61,833 bases of DNA from Lachnospiraceae bacterium (GTDB lineage Bacteria; Bacillota; Clostridia; Lachnospirales; Lachnospiraceae). Below the pieces are notes generated by a model. That model saw only the letters and a list, made by a program, of their open reading frames with translations, did no database searches and had not been told where the DNA came from. A program made the translations under genes and the position numbers. The stretch covers positions 1-61,833 of the forward strand of contig JAUNGG010000020.1 in assembly GCA_030524635.1 (NCBI GenBank), read 5' to 3'. This document shows positions 41,936-50,425 of this stretch, piece by piece (the stretch's first letter is position 1; the number at the start of each line of letters is the position of its first letter).

Positions 41936-43210
41936 TTATACAAAAAGCATGGTGGTAAAGTTATTGATAATACCGCCTAAGATTGCAGATATAATTGCAA
42001 ATAATAACATTTTACTGAACATCTTCTGTGACTTCTTAGCATCTGGATTGACAACCGTTGACCAGCAGGTAAATACATTGGCGCCTGCCAGTGACATAGG
42101 ACAGGTCATACCGATATAAGCACCGCTTCCCACAGCTGCCAGACAACGGTACATATCCATCTGGCTTCCGCCAAGAGACTGTATGGTTTCCTCTATCGTT
42201 GCAAACAGGATGGGGATCGGAACGGACATGGCATGGGTAAACATAGACAGCACGCCGGACACACCGCCATAAATAGCAGCTACTGTAGGAAGGGTTCCCA
42301 GCCAGCCAATTAAATTAGCAAGGATGGTGATACCGCCAAGGGCCTGTACAACGGAAGCCAGAATGCCGCTTCCTGCAACCATGACAACAGTTGACCATTT
42401 GGTCTTATCGATAACATCCTTCTGATCCACACAGCCGGCAGCAACCATGATCACGGCAAAGAGGATTCCAACAAATCCGATGTGCCACTGTGTAAATGCG
42501 TAGAAGAAGATAAATCCAAACATACAAGCCAGACAGAACCATTGTTTTTTCGTAAATGCCGGAAGATCCTTCAGCGCCTCTACCTCCTGCACATACTGCT
42601 GATCCTTTTTATAGCCGCGGAAAACAAAGTAATAAATCACTCCCAGTACCATACAGGTAAGCACATGGCTCCAAAGGAAAACCGGAGTAAGTGCTGCCAG
42701 GTCGGTAAAGCCCTCGCCCTCTGCAATTGCCAGCTGACCTGCCAGGTTGCCGCCCAGTGGTGTCATTCTGCCTGCAATGCCTCCAAACATGGTCATAAAC
42801 ATGGAACACTCTACATTTGCTCCGATATAACCTGCGATCTCAATGGTAATCAACGGCACTACTGTCAATGCCAAAATGGTGGTTGGTCCAAGGAATGCAA
42901 ACAGCATGGTAAACACAAAACATATGATGGGCCAGAACTCCGCCTTAAGAGGCAGCTTTGCAATCAGCTTCTTGGTAAATAAAGACAAGGTTCCAGACTG
43001 TGTCAAACATTGTCCGAAGAAATATATACCAATCAGTGTCCAGAAAACATTCAGATTGATACCGCCGTACATCACGGAATCCTTGATACCTCCGACCCGT
43101 GCCAGGACGATGGCAACAGCAAGCGCCAAAAAACCAATGTTAAGCTTAGTTAAATAAGAAACGACAATCACTAAGACTAATATCGCTAACGAGATCAATG
43201 AAAGATCCAT
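41936..43210 (-). CDS. SLC13-type (DASS/ion transporter superfamily) permease
   Basis: A 424-residue membrane protein with about twelve hydrophobic segments. GPTTILALTVVPLITIEIAG and MTPLGGNLAGQL match the SLC13/CitMHS-like permease pattern with two internal repeats, and the C-terminal half holds VPIPILFATIEETI and GMTCPMSLAGANVFTCW. Such permeases take up di- and tricarboxylates or related acids. It lies in the catabolic island and is convergent with lysR, so it is the likely uptake system for the pathway substrate. Confidence 0.88.
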   Translation of the reverse strand: MDLSLISLAILVLVIVVSYLTKLNIGFLALAVAIVLARVGGIKDSVMYGGINLNVFWTLIGIYFFGQCLTQSGTLSLFTKKLIAKLPLKAEFWPIICFVFTMLFAFLGPTTILALTVVPLITIEIAGYIGANVECSMFMTMFGGIAGRMTPLGGNLAGQLAIAEGEGFTDLAALTPVFLWSHVLTCMVLGVIYYFVFRGYKKDQQYVQEVEALKDLPAFTKKQWFCLACMFGFIFFYAFTQWHIGFVGILFAVIMVAAGCVDQKDVIDKTKWSTVVMVAGSGILASVVQALGGITILANLIGWLGTLPTVAAIYGGVSGVLSMFTHAMSVPIPILFATIEETIQSLGGSQMDMYRCLAAVGSGAYIGMTCPMSLAGANVFTCWSTVVNPDAKKSQKMFSKMLLFAIISAILGGIINNFTTMLFV

Positions 43211-43263
43211 ATAATTCCCTCCTAACCATTATCAGATTTTCTCCATAAAAAATGATTCTCCAT

Positions 43264-44415
43264 TTATCGCTCCGGAATGCCCGGCAGATTCGGGTATTTT
43301 GCAGCAACTGCACGTACCTCCGGGTCGTCCAGACAGCACAGCCAGCCATCATCATAAACCAGTGTATCCCCTACCTTCAGGGTTGGCCTGCGGATATCTC
43401 CGGTAATATGGGTGTAATACGGATAATTTTCCTTCGCCCCGGCAGAACCGATATGAACATGCAGATTGGAGGTATGGGAATGCTCGATCAGCCTTCTGTG
43501 AAGATCATTTGGGCATTCCTGCACCGTTACATCTGCATTGGGATGAACACCAAAATGGAAGGTATCAAACTTCCAAACCCCATCTCCAACCTTGCCTTCC
43601 AGGAACGTTAAAAATCTCTGGAGTGCCTCTGCCTCCGGGCCGCCGGAAAGCTTCACAATACGGCTGTCCTTCACATCCACCCGGATCGGCTCATCCCACC
43701 ATGGCTTGATTCCGATCCAGCGGGACCACCAGCTGAGCATACGGTCAAAATAATAAACACCGTTCACATCCTGACAGTTTACCGGCGGATGCACCCATTC
43801 CGGCCAGAAGGACACATGTCTTACCTGCTTCCGATAGGAATTATATGGTAATCCCGGGATCCCTGGGCGCTTCACCGGATCCAGGGTATACCCCTCCAGG
43901 TGTGTGCCATTCGGATCTGTCAGCACAAACTTGGACATATGATTCATAAATGGCTTTGAACTGACATGGCGGATGGTGGTAACAAGCTCATAGGGAGTCT
44001 GGGCCCACTTGCTCATAAGAAGGGGAGCTGTGGTTGGGAATACACGCACAGTCCATGTCTTCGCATCCTCAAAATGCTTGCGGAAGTCTCCAAATTCCGT
44101 AGTGGTGATATCAAATGAGGTACAGAGCACAAGATCTGCCTCCTGGACAACTCCTTTTAAAATCGGAGGATAGCGCCACTGATGGGGCTGCTGAGGATCA
44201 TCCAGCCAAAGAATGGAACAATGTGCTCCACGAGACTGCACCACAGAAGCCATCCAGGCAACTGCCTCCTCATCAACCTGATTGTCGCCGCCGTAAAGCC
44301 CGTCCTTATGAGCTACAATTACGACCTCCCATCCAGGCTGGACTTCCGCAACATTGTCTACAAGATCGATCAGCGAATTCATCGCTGCCTGTGGAATACC
44401 TACTTGTATGGACAT
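43264..44415 (-). CDS. M29 aminopeptidase/NicX-like metalloprotein
   Basis: A 383-residue protein resembling the M29 aminopeptidase and 2,5-dihydroxypyridine 5,6-dioxygenase (NicX) group. A histidine-rich C-terminal region, with FHFGVHPNADV and LHVHIGSAG, probably carries the metal ligands. It is not the standard M29 aminopeptidase motif, so a ring-opening or hydrolytic enzyme is possible. A dioxygenase is unlikely in an anaerobe. The ATG at 44415 follows AAAGGAG. It is the first gene of the transporter unit, 53 bases ahead of the permease gene. Confidence 0.65.
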   Translation of the reverse strand: MSIQVGIPQAAMNSLIDLVDNVAEVQPGWEVVIVAHKDGLYGGDNQVDEEAVAWMASVVQSRGAHCSILWLDDPQQPHQWRYPPILKGVVQEADLVLCTSFDITTTEFGDFRKHFEDAKTWTVRVFPTTAPLLMSKWAQTPYELVTTIRHVSSKPFMNHMSKFVLTDPNGTHLEGYTLDPVKRPGIPGLPYNSYRKQVRHVSFWPEWVHPPVNCQDVNGVYYFDRMLSWWSRWIGIKPWWDEPIRVDVKDSRIVKLSGGPEAEALQRFLTFLEGKVGDGVWKFDTFHFGVHPNADVTVQECPNDLHRRLIEHSHTSNLHVHIGSAGAKENYPYYTHITGDIRRPTLKVGDTLVYDDGWLCCLDDPEVRAVAAKYPNLPGIPER

Positions 44416-44488
44416 TTCATTTCTCCTTTCATTTTTCATTTGCTCCTCGATGCATTAATCCGGATATGCATCAAATTTGGTTTATTTC

Positions 44489-44500
44489 ATGCTTAAGCAT
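44489..44500. repeat. Perfect 12-base palindrome ATGCTTAAGCAT
   Basis: It lies 74 bases upstream of the M29-like gene in its leader or promoter region. It may be an operator half or a small hairpin. A related inverted repeat GATGCAT/ATGCATC stands at 44449-44472. Confidence 0.45.
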
Positions 44501-44544
44501 AATCCCTAATTTTTTCTGTTTTTTCTTCTTTCTTTTATCCAATA

Positions 44545-44560
44545 ATACCATATATGGTAT
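44545..44560. promoter_or_regulatory. Perfect 16-base palindrome, candidate operator
   Basis: ATACCATATATGGTAT is a perfect palindrome about 130 bases upstream of the M29-like gene. This shape is typical of a dimeric repressor site (for example GntR type). No such regulator gene is in the window. Confidence 0.55.
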
Positions 44561-44589
44561 CTTAGTTAAAACTAAATAATATTTATTTG

Positions 44590-44606
44590 AACTTTAAAAA
44601 AATATA
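44590..44606 (-). promoter_or_regulatory. Shared AT-rich motif upstream of the M29-like gene
   Basis: AACTTTAAAAAAATATA is identical over 17 bases to 40809-40825, upstream of the amidohydrolase operon. Both lie 5' of minus-strand genes of the island. Confidence 0.45.
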
Positions 44607-44645
44607 ATACATGCCTGTAAATTATGCGTTTTCGCCAAAACATGC

Positions 44646-44696
44646 AAAAAAGGACCCTTGGCAATCTCTTTCTTAATCAGATTGCCATGGTCCCTC
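44646..44696 (-). terminator. Terminator of the fchA-folD operon
   Basis: On the minus strand AGGGACCATGGCAATCT pairs with AGATTGCCAAGGGTCCT with one bulge or mismatch, followed by six T. It lies about 100 bases after the folD stop. Confidence 0.85.
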
Positions 44697-44797
44697 TTTG
44701 TAAAACAAATCGTAATGTTATAACTCATTCAACTCATATCATAAGCTCAGATATTTTTCCGCAGCTTTGCATCTCCGATCATAAATCCTCTCTTTCT

Positions 44798-45649
44798 CTA
44801 CCGCTGCAGCGCTGCCGCCCTCACCAGATGGGCCGCCAGCACGGCTGTAGTCACAGCGCCCACGCCTCCCGGAACCGGAGTTGCCATAGCTGCCTGCTCC
44901 TGGATGGAATCAAAATCCACATCACCGCACAGCTTTCCGTTCTCATCCACATTGATGCCCACATCGATGACTACCGCATCCTGGCCCACATATCCTCCAT
45001 CCAGCATTTTGGCTTTTCCGGCTGCTGCCACCAGGATCTCTGCATTCCGGCATGTCCCTTTCAGATCTGCCGTCCTGGTATGGCAGATGGTCACCGTGGC
45101 ATTTTCCTTTACCATCAGCATTGCCAGAGGTTTTCCTACCACCATGCTCCGGCCCACTACCGTCACCCGCTTTCCGGTGATCGGGATCTCATTGGCCTTC
45201 AGCACCTGAATCACCGCCTCTGCCGTACAGGGCGCAAATCCATTCTCATCCCCTGCAAATACCTTGGCGATATTTTCCGGGGAGATCCCATCCAGATCCT
45301 TGACCGGATCGATCATCTTCTCAATATCCTTCTCACAGATCTGCTTCGGCAGAGGGCGCAGAAGGAGGATTCCAGTCACATCCTTATCCTGATTGATGGC
45401 CTGAAATGCCTTTTTAAATTCCCCATCGCTGATATCCTGAGGAAACACGTAGGATTCCACCCGCAGCCCGAAATTCTCCATTTTCTTTTTCGCGCCCCGC
45501 TCATAGGACATATCATCCGGCCGCTCTCCCACCCGAATGATGGCCAGCTTCGGCGCATGCTCCTGATCCTGGATCCCCAGCGCCTTTAAGTCCGCTGCCA
45601 CCTGCTCCTTTATCTTTGCAGAAACCTCTGCACCCTTTAATGTAATCAT
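44798..45649 (-). CDS. folD: Methylenetetrahydrofolate dehydrogenase/cyclohydrolase FolD
   Basis: Bifunctional enzyme interconverting 5,10-methylene-, 5,10-methenyl- and 10-formyl-tetrahydrofolate. The 283-residue protein has the active-site region around SYERGAKKKMENFGL (catalytic Lys), LLLRPLPKQI and the NADP-binding ITGKRVTVVGRSMVVGKPLA. It is 26 bases downstream of fchA, whose product supplies methenyl-THF. Confidence 0.96.
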   Translation of the reverse strand: MITLKGAEVSAKIKEQVAADLKALGIQDQEHAPKLAIIRVGERPDDMSYERGAKKKMENFGLRVESYVFPQDISDGEFKKAFQAINQDKDVTGILLLRPLPKQICEKDIEKMIDPVKDLDGISPENIAKVFAGDENGFAPCTAEAVIQVLKANEIPITGKRVTVVGRSMVVGKPLAMLMVKENATVTICHTRTADLKGTCRNAEILVAAAGKAKMLDGGYVGQDAVVIDVGINVDENGKLCGDVDFDSIQEQAAMATPVPGGVGAVTTAVLAAHLVRAAALQR

Positions 45650-45675
45650 TGCTTTCGCCTCTCTTTTCTCCGCCT

Positions 45676-46302
45676 TTACCTTAATTTCTCCAGAACCATA
45701 CCATAGATCTCATCCGCCTTTTTCGTGCCGTCCGCCACCATCTTATCTGCGCAGGCATTCAGCTCTTCTGCCCGTTCCCGATTCTTCATGGATTTGGTAT
45801 TGATATATACATTCATCACAGCGCCAAGGAGAGCCACCCGGATAAACTGCACGCCCACGCCCACATCACTGACCGCCATCCTGCTCCCCTTCCCTGCCAA
45901 AGTTTCCAGGATGCGAAGCATCTCCATGGACTTTTCCATGATCTGGATGGGAACCAGGCTTGCCGCCAGAAGATTCTCCTCCATGATCCGGTCTTTATAT
46001 GCCTTCTCCTCCTCGGTTCCATAAGGCAGGCTGTATGCCGCAGCTAAAGGCGCAAATACCTCAGCATCCCCATCCGCCAGGCTGACAAAATCCTGCTGCA
46101 GAGCCTTCATCTGCTCCAGCAAAAGCTTGATCTCATCCTCCACATCTGCATATCGTTTCTTCCCAATGGTCAGATTCGCCACCATCTGTCCCAGGGCATT
46201 GCCCATGGCGCCGCCGATGGCCGAAGCTCCGCCGCCGCCGGGAACCGGAGCTTTGGAAGAAAGGGTGGATAAAAATTCCTGTAGTGTGTTATTTTCTATC
46301 AT
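45676..46302 (-). CDS. fchA: Formimidoyltetrahydrofolate cyclodeaminase (FchA-type)
   Basis: Converts 5-formimino-THF to 5,10-methenyl-THF and ammonia. The 208-residue stand-alone cyclodeaminase has PVPGGGGASAIGGAMGNALG (about 20-39) and the later DVGVGVQF. In clostridia it serves purine or histidine degradation and one-carbon flow. The ATG at 46302 has GGAGG upstream. No histidine or purine degradation genes are adjacent, so the formimino donor is unknown. It forms an operon with folD. Confidence 0.92.
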   Translation of the reverse strand: MIENNTLQEFLSTLSSKAPVPGGGGASAIGGAMGNALGQMVANLTIGKKRYADVEDEIKLLLEQMKALQQDFVSLADGDAEVFAPLAAAYSLPYGTEEEKAYKDRIMEENLLAASLVPIQIMEKSMEMLRILETLAGKGSRMAVSDVGVGVQFIRVALLGAVMNVYINTKSMKNRERAEELNACADKMVADGTKKADEIYGMVLEKLR

Positions 46303-46352
46303 GTGCGTGCCTCCGTTTGTAACATTCACCTCTTATGATTGATTACTTCTCC

Positions 46353-46381
46353 ATTGTATCACACTTCGGAGTGCATGGAAA
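46353..46381 (-). promoter_or_regulatory. Candidate promoter of fchA-folD
   Basis: On the minus strand TTTCCA is followed after 17 bases by TACAAT. It lies about 50 bases upstream of fchA. Confidence 0.35.
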
Positions 46382-46430
46382 TATTTTGTTTTTCAACCGT
46401 TTTCTCCAGTTATTATGATTCTGACAAATA

Positions 46431-46460
46431 AGGGACTATCGCATTCCTGCAACAGTCCCT
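46431..46460 (-). terminator. Terminator at the end of the argCJBD operon
   Basis: AGGGACT (46431-46437) and AGTCCCT (46454-46460) form the stem; the minus strand continues TTATTTG. The T-run is weak, so termination may be partial. Confidence 0.6.
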
Positions 46461-46486
46461 CCAGCATCTAACCATATACTTCTGTC

Positions 46487-47695
46487 TTACTTGTTTCCTG
46501 CACTCTCAATCGCTTTCTTCAGCCTGATGATCATCTCATCCACATGGCTCTTCTCGATCACCAGCGGCGGAATAAACCGAATGATATTGGTGCCTGCGCT
46601 GATCAGCACCAGCTTCTGCTCCAGCAGCGCATTAGTCACGATGGGGCCTACCGGCTGGTCGAATTCCAGGCCCTGCATCAGTCCCATTCCACGGTGAGCC
46701 TTTACTGCCGGATACTCAGCCTTCACTTCCTCCAGTCTCTCCCACAGGTACTCTCCTATTTCCGTTACATGAGCCGTTAAATCTCTGCTCTGGAAGATGT
46801 CCAGCACCTTGCTTGCTGCCGCGCAGACAAATGGATTGCCGCCGTAGGTGGTGCCGTGATCTCCCGGAACCATGGCAGACGCTGCCTTGCCCCTGGCCAG
46901 AAATGCGCCGATGGGCACGCCGTTTCCCAGTGCCTTCGCCACGGTCATCACATCCGGCTTTACGCCGTAATGCTGCCATGCAAACATGTTTCCGGTACGT
47001 CCCATGCCGCACTGGATCTCATCCAGGATCAGAAGCGCGTCATGCTCATCGCACAGCGCCCGAACGCCTTCGATAAATTCCTTCTGGGCCGGGTAAATGC
47101 CGCCTTCGCCCTGCACGGTTTCCATGATAACAGCGCAGGTCTTTTCATTGAAAAGTGCTTTTACACTGTCCAGATCATTGAACTCTGCAAACTTGATTCC
47201 AGGAAGCAGCGGCTTAAATGGCTCCTGGTAATGGTCATTTCCGGTTACGGAGAGAGCGCCGATGCTTCTTCCATGGAAGGAATTCTTCATGGCAATGATC
47301 TCATGGTCATGACCGCCGTCCTTATTGTAGGCATACCGGCGAGCGATCTTGATCGCACCTTCCACCGCCTCGGTCCCACTGTTGGTGAAGAACACCTTAT
47401 CCATCTGCGCTGCAGCCGTCAGCTTCTCTCCCGCCTCGATGGATGGTGTGTTATAAAAATAATTGGAGATGTGCAGCAGCTTTTCTGCCTGCTCCTTCAC
47501 ACATTCTGTGTACTCCGGATCGCCGTAGCCCAGTGCATTTACCGCAATCCCTGCATAAAAATCCAGATATTCCGTGCCGTCTGTGTCGTAAAGGTGCAGC
47601 CCTTCGCCCCTGTCGAACACCACCGGAAACCGGTTATAGGTTTTATATAATGCAGCTTCTCCTTCCGAGATCCATGCTTCCTTACTCTTCGCCAT
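46487..47695 (-). CDS. argD: Acetylornithine aminotransferase
   Basis: PLP-dependent class III aminotransferase of arginine biosynthesis. The 402-residue product contains [18 protein letters not shown] (PLP phosphate contacts), [14 protein letters not shown] and the Schiff-base lysine in TVAKALGNG. It overlaps argB by 14 bases. A succinyldiaminopimelate role is possible in some bacteria, but its place after argB supports the arginine assignment. Confidence 0.96.
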   Translation of the reverse strand: MAKSKEAWISEGEAALYKTYNRFPVVFDRGEGLHLYDTDGTEYLDFYAGIAVNALGYGDPEYTECVKEQAEKLLHISNYFYNTPSIEAGEKLTAAAQMDKVFFTNSGTEAVEGAIKIARRYAYNKDGGHDHEIIAMKNSFHGRSIGALSVTGNDHYQEPFKPLLPGIKFAEFNDLDSVKALFNEKTCAVIMETVQGEGGIYPAQKEFIEGVRALCDEHDALLILDEIQCGMGRTGNMFAWQHYGVKPDVMTVAKALGNGVPIGAFLARGKAASAMVPGDHGTTYGGNPFVCAAASKVLDIFQSRDLTAHVTEIGEYLWERLEEVKAEYPAVKAHRGMGLMQGLEFDQPVGPIVTNALLEQKLVLISAGTNIIRFIPPLVIEKSHVDEMIIRLKKAIESAGNK

Positions 47696-48581
47696 GATAA
47701 TAACGCTCCTCCCTTGAATTCAGGATTGCTGTACCAATACCCTTATTGGTAAAGATCTCCAGCAGCAGACAGTGTGGAATCCGCCCGTCTAAGATATGTA
47801 CCCGGGACACGCCGCTGTTGATGGCATCGATGCAGTTCTGAAGCTTTGGAAGCATGCCGCCGCCCAGGCTGCCGCCGTCTACGAAGGCCTGCGCCTCCTC
47901 CACTGTGATCTCAGAGATCAAAGAATCCTTGTCATTAAAATCCCGGTAAACGCCTTCTACATCGGTCAGGAATGCCAGCTTCTCCGCCTTCACTGCTGTT
48001 GCAATGGCGCAGGCAGCATCATCTGCATTAATATTGTAGGAATCAAAATGCTCATCAAAGCCGATAGGGCAGATGATCGGCAGGAAATCCTTCTCCAGGA
48101 GGTCGTAAATAACCTTTGGATTCACTTCCTCCACATCTCCTACAAATCCAATATCCTCGCCGCCGGAATATTTTTTCTTACATTTCAGCAGCATGCCGTC
48201 CTTGCCGCTGATGCCTACTGCCTTTACCCCAAGCTCATTTACCAGCTGCACCAGGCTCTTGTTTACTTTATTTAAGACCATCTCTGCGATCTCCATGGTA
48301 GGCTCATCGGTCACACGAAGACCATTCACAAAATGAGGCTCCATCCCCACCTTGTTCACCCAGCGGCTGATCTCCTTTCCGCCTCCATGGACGATGATCG
48401 GCTTAAATCCGGTCAGCTTCAAAAGTACCACATCCTGGATTACCTGACGCTTCAGCGCCTCATCTACCATGGCGCTGCCGCCGTATTTCACCACGATAAT
48501 TTTCCGGTTAAACCGCTGTATATACGGCAGCGCCTCGATCAGAGTAGCCGCCTTCTGCATAATTAATGGATCCATTTCCAT
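47682..48581 (-). CDS. argB: Acetylglutamate kinase
   Basis: Phosphorylates N-acetylglutamate, usually the arginine-feedback step in cyclic pathways. The 299-residue protein has [12 protein letters not shown] (27-38), [10 protein letters not shown] and the later [10 protein letters not shown] typical of the long, arginine-inhibited ArgB form, with the N-terminal helix (about 1-25) used in hexamer formation. It lies between argJ and argD. Confidence 0.96.
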   Translation of the reverse strand: MEMDPLIMQKAATLIEALPYIQRFNRKIIVVKYGGSAMVDEALKRQVIQDVVLLKLTGFKPIIVHGGGKEISRWVNKVGMEPHFVNGLRVTDEPTMEIAEMVLNKVNKSLVQLVNELGVKAVGISGKDGMLLKCKKKYSGGEDIGFVGDVEEVNPKVIYDLLEKDFLPIICPIGFDEHFDSYNINADDAACAIATAVKAEKLAFLTDVEGVYRDFNDKDSLISEITVEEAQAFVDGGSLGGGMLPKLQNCIDAINSGVSRVHILDGRIPHCLLLEIFTNKGIGTAILNSREERYYHGEE

Positions 48582-48661
48582 CGTTCATTCCCTCTTCTTT
48601 CTCATCAATAATCAAATCCTTCACGGATCTCCGGTCAAAATCCCTAACCGTTCCAATCGAT

Positions 48662-49888
48662 TTATGACCGGTAATCTGCATTAATCTTTACATAATCAAA
48701 GGTAAGATCACATCCCCACGCCGTAGCTGATGCGTCCCCCATCTTAATATCCGCCACCGCGGTTACCTCCGGCTCAGACAGGATCTTTGTAGCCTCTTCC
48801 TCGCTGTAATCCACAGCCACGCCATTTTCAATGATCTGCAGCCGTCCAGCCCCGCTTTCAAAGAACAGATCTACCTTCTCCGGATCAAACTCCGCGCCGG
48901 AATATCCCATTGCACAGAGGATCCGTCCCCAGTTGGCATCATGTCCGAAGATGGCCGCCTTGGTCAGGCTGGAGGTGATCACCGACTTCGCCAGAGTAAC
49001 TGCCTGAGCCTTGCTCTCTGCTCCTACGATCTTCACCTCGAAAAGTGCCGTGCACCCTTCTCCGTCCCCTGCCATCTTCTTTGCCAGTGTCTCATTGACA
49101 ATGTTTAACGCCTTGCAGAACTTCTCGTAATCCTCACCCTTTTCGGTGATCTCTGCATTCCCTGCCATGCCGTTTGCCAGCAGCAGCACCGTATCATTGG
49201 TGGAAGTATCACCATCTACGGAGATCATGTTGTAGGTATCCTTGATATCCTCCCGCAGCGCCTCCACCAGAAGCTCCTTGCTGATGGCGATATCGGTGGT
49301 GACAAAGCTTAACATGGTGCACATATTGGGATGGATCATGCCGGAGCCCTTGCACATGCCGCCTATGGTTACGGTCTTCCCGTCCACCTCAAATTCTACT
49401 GCCACCTGCTTATTCTTCGTATCCGTGGTCATGATCGCCTTGGAGGCTGCCTCTCCCTTTTCCAGGGAACCGCCCAGCTCCGGAACCATCATCTGGATAC
49501 CTGCCCTGATCCGGTCAATAGGAAGCTGCATTCCGATCACTCCGGTGGATGCCACCAGAACGGACTCTGCCGGAATATTCAGTGCTTTGGAAGCTGCCTC
49601 TGCAGTCTGACGGCAGTAGCCCATGCCCTCCTCACCGGTACAGGCATTGGCGATTCCTGCATTTACCACCACCGCCTGAGCAGCCGCTCCGCTTTCCACC
49701 TGATTCCGGTCCCATTTTACCGGAGCTGCCTTCACAATATTGGTAGTAAAGGTTCCGGCTGACTTACAGGGAACCTCACTGTAGATCAGCGCCATATCCT
49801 GACGCCCTTTATATTTAATCCCGGCTGCACAGGATGCGGCCTGGAAGCCCTTTGCGGCAGTAACGCCGCCTGGAATCTGTTTCATCAT
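48662..49888 (-). CDS. argJ: Bifunctional ornithine acetyltransferase/N-acetylglutamate synthase
   Basis: Recycles the acetyl group from acetylornithine to glutamate. The 408-residue precursor is cut autocatalytically before the Thr in KGSGMIHPNMCTML; both subunits are recognisable, and the usual Ala before the Thr is Cys here. With argJ present a separate ArgA or ArgE is not essential. It lies between the GNAT gene and argB. Confidence 0.96.
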   Translation of the reverse strand: MMKQIPGGVTAAKGFQAASCAAGIKYKGRQDMALIYSEVPCKSAGTFTTNIVKAAPVKWDRNQVESGAAAQAVVVNAGIANACTGEEGMGYCRQTAEAASKALNIPAESVLVASTGVIGMQLPIDRIRAGIQMMVPELGGSLEKGEAASKAIMTTDTKNKQVAVEFEVDGKTVTIGGMCKGSGMIHPNMCTMLSFVTTDIAISKELLVEALREDIKDTYNMISVDGDTSTNDTVLLLANGMAGNAEITEKGEDYEKFCKALNIVNETLAKKMAGDGEGCTALFEVKIVGAESKAQAVTLAKSVITSSLTKAAIFGHDANWGRILCAMGYSGAEFDPEKVDLFFESGAGRLQIIENGVAVDYSEEEATKILSEPEVTAVADIKMGDASATAWGCDLTFDYVKINADYRS

Positions 49889-49946
49889 ACTTGTTCTCCT
49901 CTCCTCACGCTGGTTATGGAATGCTGTATTTCATAGCCAGCCAACC

Positions 49947-50411
49947 TTATTGGATAAAATTGGTAATATTTTCCTCATTCAGCACGATATCATAATAATT
50001 CACATCATCCCGGCTGTTCCAGCCAAGCCCCCGCCAGAAGGCATTTCCCACCTTGTTTGACTTAAATGCAATCAAACAGATTTTATTAATCCCTTCCTTT
50101 TTCAAGGCAGCCATGCAGGAATTCGCCATCTTATAGCCCACACCGTGCTTCCGGTACTTCTCCGCCACACATACATGATAAAAGTACCCGGTCCGGCCGT
50201 CATGGCCGCAGAGAATGTCACCGATGATCCGCCCATTCTGCACCGCTACCACACTGGTAGTGGGATTTCGCTTCAGAAACCGCTCCACCCCTTCCCGGGA
50301 ATCATCGATGGAACGGATTCCAAACCCTTTGATGCTCATCCACAGCTTGTAAACGGCATCGTAATCCTCGGGAACCATCTCCCGGATGATAATATCAAAT
50401 GTACCTGGCAT
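49947..50411 (-). CDS. GNAT family acetyltransferase embedded in the arginine operon
   Basis: 154-residue GNAT protein with HVCVAEKYRKHGVGYKMANS as acetyl-CoA binding motif and a C-terminal FWRGLGWNSRDDVNYY. It sits between argC and argJ in the same direction with short gaps (14 and 58 bases). Its place suggests a function in arginine metabolism, perhaps as a short N-acetylglutamate synthase that supplements ArgJ, but the sequence alone does not show glutamate specificity. Confidence 0.85.
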   Translation of the reverse strand: MPGTFDIIIREMVPEDYDAVYKLWMSIKGFGIRSIDDSREGVERFLKRNPTTSVVAVQNGRIIGDILCGHDGRTGYFYHVCVAEKYRKHGVGYKMANSCMAALKKEGINKICLIAFKSNKVGNAFWRGLGWNSRDDVNYYDIVLNEENITNFIQ

Positions 50412-50425
50412 AATAACTCACACTC

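Larger units (their letters stand above)
44416..44797. other. Regulatory region between the island and folD
   Basis: This stretch contains the promoter region of the M29-like gene with several palindromes (44449-44472, 44489-44500, 44545-44560) and the shared AT-rich motif (44590-44606). The folD terminator is at 44646-44696. No gene is supported here. Confidence 0.6.

Noticed and set aside
29262..44415. Catabolic island as a recent mobile element
   Set aside because: No transposase, integrase, tRNA target or flanking direct repeats were seen, and the base composition and ribosome binding sites match the neighbours.
46856..47650. A 264-codon plus-strand open frame
   Set aside because: Antisense to argD; no domain recognisable.
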